This document shows, piece after piece, positions 59,577 to 64,000 of a stretch of DNA of 64,000 nt. The position numbers were made by a program, and so were the translations under genes. How positions within the stretch are numbered: position 1 is the stretch's first letter; the number at the start of each line of letters is the position of its first letter. This DNA comes from Bacillus sp. CH30_1T (lineage in GTDB: Bacteria > Bacillota > Bacilli > Bacillales > Bacillaceae_B), in assembly GCF_008364765.1 (NCBI RefSeq), contig NZ_VTUY01000007.1, forward strand, positions 72,884-136,883, given 5' to 3'. A model generated the notes under the pieces. It was not told the DNA's origin. It made no database searches and saw only the letters and a program-made list of their open reading frames with translations.

Positions 59577-61037
59577 TTAATTATTTTTGTTTAATTCTTC
59601 GATCGCTTTTTTCACTTGCGGATCGTTTTCTTTTAGTTTATCTCGAAGGTTGGACATAAGCTTAACCGTCGTCTCAGCATTTAATGTTCCAGTTACCTTT
59701 AGTTCATTCTTTTCCTGGAACTGCTTAACCGCTGTTGTCGTATCTTCATCGTAATATCCATCAACGTTTCCTGGATTCAAGTCCAGTGCATTGAGCATTT
59801 GCTCTGCTGTTTTCACCTGATCCGATAGATCTGATTCCTTCAGTTCCTTTTCAGGATTGATGTATGGAAGCTGCGCATATTCCGGCATCTTCACTTCAAT
59901 ATCGGGAGTGATCCCCTTTTCATGAATCCAATTGCCATCTGGCGTTAACCATTTAGCCGTTGTAAACTTCATGTTTGATCCATCTTGGAAAGTTTCGGCT
60001 GTTTGTACCGTTCCCTTACCAAAGGTTTTCGTTCCAACAAGGGGAATATCGTTTGACTCACTTACAGCAGCTGCTAAGATTTCGGCAGCACTCGCGCTTC
60101 CACCATCAACAAGAACAGCTGTTGGCACATCTATCTTCTGCCCTGATTCGGAAACATACTTTTCCACTTTACCATTGCTGTCTTCTACTTGGAATAAAAC
60201 TTCACCTTCAGGAACAAACAAGTTAGAGATTTTCACCGCTTGATCCAGTAATCCACCCGGATTTTGTCTTAAATCAAGAACAAGTTTTTTCATACCTTTT
60301 TCGTTCATTTCATTTAAAGCTTCCGTTAATTCTTTATACGTATTCTCCGAAAAGCTCGTAATTTGAATTTCAGCTACTCCATTTTCTTTCATTTCTGCAT
60401 AAACCGTTTCAATTGGAATTTCATCCCTTGTAATGGTTACTTGCATTGGCTTTTCCTGACCTGGTCGCTGAATGGTCAATGTAACCTTTGTCCCTTTTTC
60501 ACCACGAATGAGTAGTACCGCATCGGTGACAGACATTCCTTGAATACTTTTGTCATCCACTTTCGTAATTGTATCGTTCGGCTGTAATCCGGCTTTCTCT
60601 GCCGGAGAACCTTTTATGGGAGAAACGATGGATATATATCCTTCTTTCTCTTGTATTTCTGCACCGATTCCTTCGAAAGAAGAAGAGATGCTTTCCTGGA
60701 ACTTATCAGCTTCTTCTACATTCATATAATCAGAATAAGGATCACCCACACTATCAAGCATCCCATTTATAGCACCGTTTACTAAGGTGTCCTGATCAAG
60801 GTCTTTAAAGTAATTTTCATTTAACTTATCATACGCTTCATAAAGTTTTTGAAACTCTGAACGTTCGGTTACTCCTACATTTACTGCCTTCTCGTCTCCA
60901 AACGCCAGTGCAAATGTTGTAATTCCTGCAGTTGCAAATACAAGGAAAAACAAGAGCATAACAAATTTAAACTTCTTCATTTTTATAAAACTTGAATGGG
61001 TTTCTTGTTGTGACTGATCTGTCTTATCTTGTTCCAA
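59577..61037 (-). CDS. ctpB: S41 family C-terminal processing peptidase
   Basis: A 486-residue periplasm-facing protease. One N-terminal membrane helix (about residues 22-45) is followed by a PDZ domain (about 115-195, with GIGAEIQEKEGYISIVSPIK and GSPAEKAGLQPND), the S41 core (VLDLRQNPGGLLDQAVK; catalytic Ser in DGGSASAAEILAAA, about residues 315-328; Lys in TKTFGKGTVQ) and a peptidoglycan-binding domain at about 400-470. This layout is that of CtpA/CtpB; B. subtilis CtpB cleaves SpoIVFA in sporulation. CtpA is equally possible. TTG start. Confidence 0.9.
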   Translation of the reverse strand: MEQDKTDQSQQETHSSFIKMKKFKFVMLLFFLVFATAGITTFALAFGDEKAVNVGVTERSEFQKLYEAYDKLNENYFKDLDQDTLVNGAINGMLDSVGDPYSDYMNVEEADKFQESISSSFEGIGAEIQEKEGYISIVSPIKGSPAEKAGLQPNDTITKVDDKSIQGMSVTDAVLLIRGEKGTKVTLTIQRPGQEKPMQVTITRDEIPIETVYAEMKENGVAEIQITSFSENTYKELTEALNEMNEKGMKKLVLDLRQNPGGLLDQAVKISNLFVPEGEVLFQVEDSNGKVEKYVSESGQKIDVPTAVLVDGGSASAAEILAAAVSESNDIPLVGTKTFGKGTVQTAETFQDGSNMKFTTAKWLTPDGNWIHEKGITPDIEVKMPEYAQLPYINPEKELKESDLSDQVKTAEQMLNALDLNPGNVDGYYDEDTTTAVKQFQEKNELKVTGTLNAETTVKLMSNLRDKLKENDPQVKKAIEELNKNN

Positions 61038-61156
61038 AGCTTTCCACCACTTTCGTTGCTATGTATCTTGTGTGAATTTACGACTACACTATCACGAAAC
61101 AGCTATATGAGCAATCTTCCAGCTCATAGCCTCTTTATTCTATCAGCTTTTCAATA

Positions 61157-61753
61157 TTAACGAAAGGAAAATCCATTGTCATGATTATGATGCGTCAAAA
61201 TCGTTGTAAAAAACCCTACTGTACTGACAGCAAATAAAGAATATAAGAAAGACTCCGTACCAATGATCGGCCAGCCAACCATCAGCACGATGCTATCAAA
61301 AGCAAAAATTAATTTTCCTACGTTCATTTGAAAACTTTTTCCAATCAGTTGAGCTAATAAATCAGATCCTCCTGTGGCGGAGTTTCCTTTTAACATAAGG
61401 CCGATTCCAATCCCAACAAATGTCCCCCCTAAGAATGCGCTCATAAGCGGGGAAAGAGTTAAAATATTCTTCCACTGATAAAAAAAGTCTATCATTAACG
61501 AGGATAACCAGAGACCGTGAATACTATTATAGAAAAGTTTTCTGTCAACAAAAAAAGCCAGCATATATAACGGCACACTCAGTAAGATTATCGTGAGACC
61601 CGGCTTAAAACCAAACCAGTAATGGGCAATAAGGCCAATCCCAATCATACCCCCGTCCAGGAAATGATGCGGCACGAAAAAAAGATTGATGCCGATTCCT
61701 ACAAACACACTTCCTAAGATAATAATGCTAAAAGTCCTAAACATACGTTTCAC
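61157..61753 (-). CDS. YitT family membrane protein
   Basis: A 198-residue protein with five hydrophobic segments and the YitT pattern GINLFFVPHHFLDGGMIGIG (about residues 22-41) and GLMLKGNSATGGSDLLAQLI (about 119-138). The C-terminal DUF2179 domain found in larger relatives is absent. Function unknown. It starts with GTG 61753, GAGGTGAG upstream. It stands between the Ctp and VanY-type genes on the same strand. Confidence 0.87.
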   Translation of the reverse strand: MKRMFRTFSIIILGSVFVGIGINLFFVPHHFLDGGMIGIGLIAHYWFGFKPGLTIILLSVPLYMLAFFVDRKLFYNSIHGLWLSSLMIDFFYQWKNILTLSPLMSAFLGGTFVGIGIGLMLKGNSATGGSDLLAQLIGKSFQMNVGKLIFAFDSIVLMVGWPIIGTESFLYSLFAVSTVGFFTTILTHHNHDNGFSFR

Positions 61754-61871
61754 CCGCTCACCTCAAACTGGGACAGCCCCTATTATTGTTGTATGTGAAC
61801 ATTTGAGAAAACAGAACAACCCAAGGGCGGAATGATTTAATAAGAGACGCCATTATCAATCACAAGTGACA

Positions 61872-61908
61872 CAGAAAAGGGCCAGAAGCCAAAAGCCCCT
61901 AACCCTTA
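61872..61908 (-). terminator. Terminator of the VanY-type gene
   Basis: Minus-strand hairpin AAGGGTTAGGGGC...GGCTTCTGGCCCTT followed by TTCTG, just downstream of the gene at 61917-62756. Confidence 0.6.
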
Positions 61909-61916
61909 AAAAATCA

Positions 61917-62756
61917 TTATATCTTTTTCACATTATTGAAATATTCCTCTAAAGACCAATTGTTTTCATGAATGACTTTAGCTGCATCCTTACCAACATA
62001 CCTGAAATGCCAGGGCTCATATTGGTATTGTGTAATTGAAACCTTATCTTCAGGATAACGAAGAATGAACCCAAATTTATAGGCGTTTTCACCAAGCCAT
62101 TTCCCTTCCTTCGTATCAGCAAATTCAATGTTTACTTGGAAGTTATTACTTTGACTTGAAATGTCCATGGCTAATCCGGATTGATGCTCACTTTGTCCTG
62201 GAGGTGCCACGGCCATTACAGCTTTCTCTTCTCCGAATTGAGCAATTTCTCTTTCCAGCAGCATTTTTTGATATTCATACGAACGATAACCTGAAATAGC
62301 CGTTAGTAAAATTCCTTGTGATTTGGCTTCAGCGAACATTTCCTCCAGCTGTACTGCCGCTTCTTTACGAAGATACGCCTTTTCAAGTTCTTGATTACCA
62401 AATACGAACGGAACTTTTGGGCGAACCAAATCAGTTGGTTTGTATTCATCTAATGCATATTCCTTATTTACTAGCGCTAAAAGGTTGGAAGGATTTTGAA
62501 TCACTTGTTTTCCATCCACTACTTTCACATCATTAAAGTATTGAGACTCTAATTGTAGTTCAGGTGGAACTGTTTCTTCCTCTGTAGTGGGAGACTGATC
62601 TTCTTCCGGTTGATCTCCTGGAGTTTGCTGCTTAGGCACTTCTTCTTTCGTTTCTTTTTGTTTCTGGCCAAATAAATTCTCTGACCAATCTTGTACTTGC
62701 GAACATCCCGATAACATTATCAAGGAAGCAGCCGTTACGAAGATGATCTTTTTCAT
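61917..62756 (-). CDS. M15 D-alanyl-D-alanine/LD-carboxypeptidase lipoprotein (VanY/YodJ type)
   Basis: A 279-residue lipoprotein that trims peptidoglycan stem peptides outside the membrane. The lipobox is LMLSGC (Cys at residue 18), followed by a Pro/Glu/Gln-rich spacer to about residue 75. The zinc peptidase domain has ISGYRSYEYQ (about 157-166), SEHQSGLAMDIS (about 190-201, zinc His and Asp) and YEPWHFRYVG (about 247-256, third zinc His and the catalytic Glu). Its location before deoD corresponds to yodJ in B. subtilis. Confidence 0.92.
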   Translation of the reverse strand: MKKIIFVTAASLIMLSGCSQVQDWSENLFGQKQKETKEEVPKQQTPGDQPEEDQSPTTEEETVPPELQLESQYFNDVKVVDGKQVIQNPSNLLALVNKEYALDEYKPTDLVRPKVPFVFGNQELEKAYLRKEAAVQLEEMFAEAKSQGILLTAISGYRSYEYQKMLLEREIAQFGEEKAVMAVAPPGQSEHQSGLAMDISSQSNNFQVNIEFADTKEGKWLGENAYKFGFILRYPEDKVSITQYQYEPWHFRYVGKDAAKVIHENNWSLEEYFNNVKKI

Positions 62757-62844
62757 ACTTTCACCTAGTTTCTCTCTAAAATGTTTCCAACCAATATCTT
62801 ATCATGTAATAAGATTTCTGTATGCAGGATATACTTCACAAAAT

Positions 62845-62887
62845 GAAAAACTGCCTATAAACCCAGAAGTGGGAATGTAAGCAGTTT
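62845..62887 (-). terminator. Terminator of deoD
   Basis: Minus-strand stem AACTGC...GCAGTT with an inner CCCACTTCTGGG hairpin (62848-62886), followed by TTTTTCAT. Confidence 0.75.
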
Positions 62888-62906
62888 CTTTTGATCGTAA
62901 ATGGAC

Positions 62907-63611
62907 CTACTCTTGAATAGCAGCTTCCAATGCAACTTCAATCATTTCATTAAATGTTGTTTGACGCTCATCTGCAGTCGTTTCTTCACCTGTTAAGATA
63001 TGATCACTGACTGTAAGTACAGATAATGCATTGCGTCCAAATTTTGAAGCTAAAGTGTATAAAGCTGACGTTTCCATTTCAATTGCCAAGATGCCGTATT
63101 GAGCCCATTTTTCATGCTCTGCATTGTCATTGTAGAACATGTCGGCAGTAAATACATTTCCGACCTTTAAGTTCAGGCCTTTTTCCACACCGGCATCATA
63201 AGCACGTTTAAGTAGATCGAAATTAGCTGTCGGTGCATAGTCAATCCCGTTAAACGTTAATCGGTTCATTTGAGAATCAGTTGATGAGGTCATAGCCAGT
63301 ATGACGTCACGAACTTTAACATCCTTTTGGATAGCACCACAAGTTCCGACACGGATCAGGTTTTGTACGTTATAGCTTTGCATCAATTCGTTGATATAAA
63401 TGGAAATGGAAGGTACGCCCATGCCTGTCCCTTGAACCGAAATTCTTTTCCCTTTGTATGTCCCAGTGTATCCAAACATATTACGAACCTCATTGTAACA
63501 GGTTGGATTTTCCAGAAATGTTTCAGCAATGTATTTTGCTCTAAGTGGATCTCCTGGTAATAAAACCGTTTCTGCTATTTCATTTTCTTTTGCATTAATA
63601 TGTATACTCAA
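62907..63611 (-). CDS. deoD: Purine nucleoside phosphorylase DeoD
   Basis: A 234-residue hexameric PNP that releases the base from purine (deoxy)nucleosides with phosphate. Motifs: [18 protein letters not shown] (about residues 16-33), [13 protein letters not shown] (about 64-76), [11 protein letters not shown] (about 90-100) and [13 protein letters not shown] (about 179-191), plus the Asp in [10 protein letters not shown]. Start is TTG 63611 with AGGAGG 9 nt upstream, which gives the normal family length; the open frame to 63716 has no ribosome site. Confidence 0.96.
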   Translation of the reverse strand: MSIHINAKENEIAETVLLPGDPLRAKYIAETFLENPTCYNEVRNMFGYTGTYKGKRISVQGTGMGVPSISIYINELMQSYNVQNLIRVGTCGAIQKDVKVRDVILAMTSSTDSQMNRLTFNGIDYAPTANFDLLKRAYDAGVEKGLNLKVGNVFTADMFYNDNAEHEKWAQYGILAIEMETSALYTLASKFGRNALSVLTVSDHILTGEETTADERQTTFNEMIEVALEAAIQE

Positions 63612-63741
63612 TTTACTTTTCCTCCTATCAAGTCTGCTGAAACACCATTGTAATCCTTTTTTATTTCTTATGCAACGCTTGAAAATGGAAGGATAGAAAG
63701 CAGTGCATGGGGTCAAACTAACGACAGAAGGAGGGATTCAA

Positions 63742-63864
63742 ATGGCTAAAGAAAAAATGAGTAAGAAACTGAAGCAAGCAGTTCAGCATGCAAATGAAAC
63801 TAACCCTTCTACCCGTACAGGGACACAACCTAACTCTTCAAGAACTGAAAGACTTAAATCATAA
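63742..63864 (+). CDS. Small hydrophilic protein, 40 residues
   Basis: A short gene with a strong ribosome site (AAGGAGGG, 6 nt before the ATG). The product is MAKEKMSKKLKQAVQHANET followed by a Ser/Thr/Asn/Arg-rich half. It is basic and without hydrophobic core, in composition like minor small spore proteins, but I do not recognise it. It is divergent from deoD and followed 17 nt later by a second small gene of the same kind. Confidence 0.65.
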   Translation: MAKEKMSKKLKQAVQHANETNPSTRTGTQPNSSRTERLKS

Positions 63865-63881
63865 CGGGGAGGAAGATTTCT

Positions 63882-64000
63882 ATGGGTAAAAAACACCGAA
63901 ACAGAATCAATGCTCCTAAGAAAAATAACCATATCCCAAAAGAAGCACTGGATGCAGAGCACAATGCACATGCTAAGGAAAATTCAGCTCAGAACCGGAA
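63882..64000 (+). CDS. Small basic protein, cut by the window end
   Basis: Starts ATG 63882 after GGGGAGGA and runs open to the window end (39 codons so far): MGKKHRNRINAPKKNNHIPK, then EALDAEHNAHAKENSAQNR. Hydrophilic, Lys/Asn/His-rich, like small spore proteins in character. It follows the gene at 63742-63864 and is probably in one operon with it. The stop codon is not in the window. Confidence 0.6.
   Translation, partial: MGKKHRNRINAPKKNNHIPKEALDAEHNAHAKENSAQNR

Overview
The window is a chromosomal segment of a low-GC, spore-forming Bacillaceae bacterium (Bacillus/Rossellomorea-like). The evidence is AAGGAGG-type ribosome sites with many GTG/TTG starts, T-box and FMN riboswitches, a small spore-type protein gene, a Ku/LigD pair, and the local order ctp protease - VanY-type carboxypeptidase - deoD that is also seen in Bacillus. 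The species cannot be fixed from the sequence alone. There is no rRNA, complete tRNA, prophage, IS element or CRISPR array.

Layout. 1-6.3 kb: an intergenic repeat, a BCCT osmolyte transporter (opuD-like), a spore-type small protein, cspB, a DinB protein, mscL and small conserved genes. 6.3-14.3 kb: Nudix hydrolase, CDF metal exporter, DUF3900 and GNAT genes, a T-box-controlled second MetRS cotranscribed with an MJ0936-type phosphoesterase, a methyltransferase, a frameshifted VOC gene and a tiny acidic lipoprotein. 14.5-21.6 kb: the full trp operon trpEGDCFBA behind two tandem Trp (UGG) T-boxes. 21.6-26.9 kb: panF with its YhdT partner, a candidate Fur-controlled small RNA, a large unknown membrane protein and a PAP2 phosphatase. 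26.9-30.8 kb: divergent Ku and LigD (end joining), then dapF. 31.8-37.2 kb: an NCS2 purine permease, a 21-bp tandem repeat, and ribDE(BA)H behind an FMN riboswitch. 37.4-42.9 kb: Cys-rich DUF326 protein, patatin, Clp_N-GNAT fusion, WYL regulator and two repeats.

43-50 kb: uppP and dedA as a pair (undecaprenyl phosphate recycling), an amidohydrolase, a GNAT gene with an elaborate switch-like leader, a second repeat copy, a solitary murG and a MATE exporter. 50-64 kb: an SDR without its catalytic Tyr, a CAP-domain secreted protein, a rhodanese without Cys, a MarR/DHA2 exporter pair, a CobW GTPase operon with an Asp-Cys-rich membrane protein, an AlbA_2 protein, LCP and Ctp proteins, YitT, a VanY-type lipoprotein, deoD and two small basic/hydrophilic proteins, the last cut by the window end.

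Most of the window is ordinary housekeeping. The two most interesting items are both RNA. One is the leader of the acetyltransferase gene at 45966: a 15-codon ORF, a tRNA-T-arm-like hairpin, and five mutually exclusive pairing segments ending in a hairpin that hides the ribosome site. The other is a small transcript unit at 24361-24522 with a consensus promoter, overlapping Fur boxes, two C5 runs and a strong terminator, which fits an FsrA-type iron-sparing sRNA. Palindromic intergenic repeats, one interrupted by a second hairpin element, are also worth a look.
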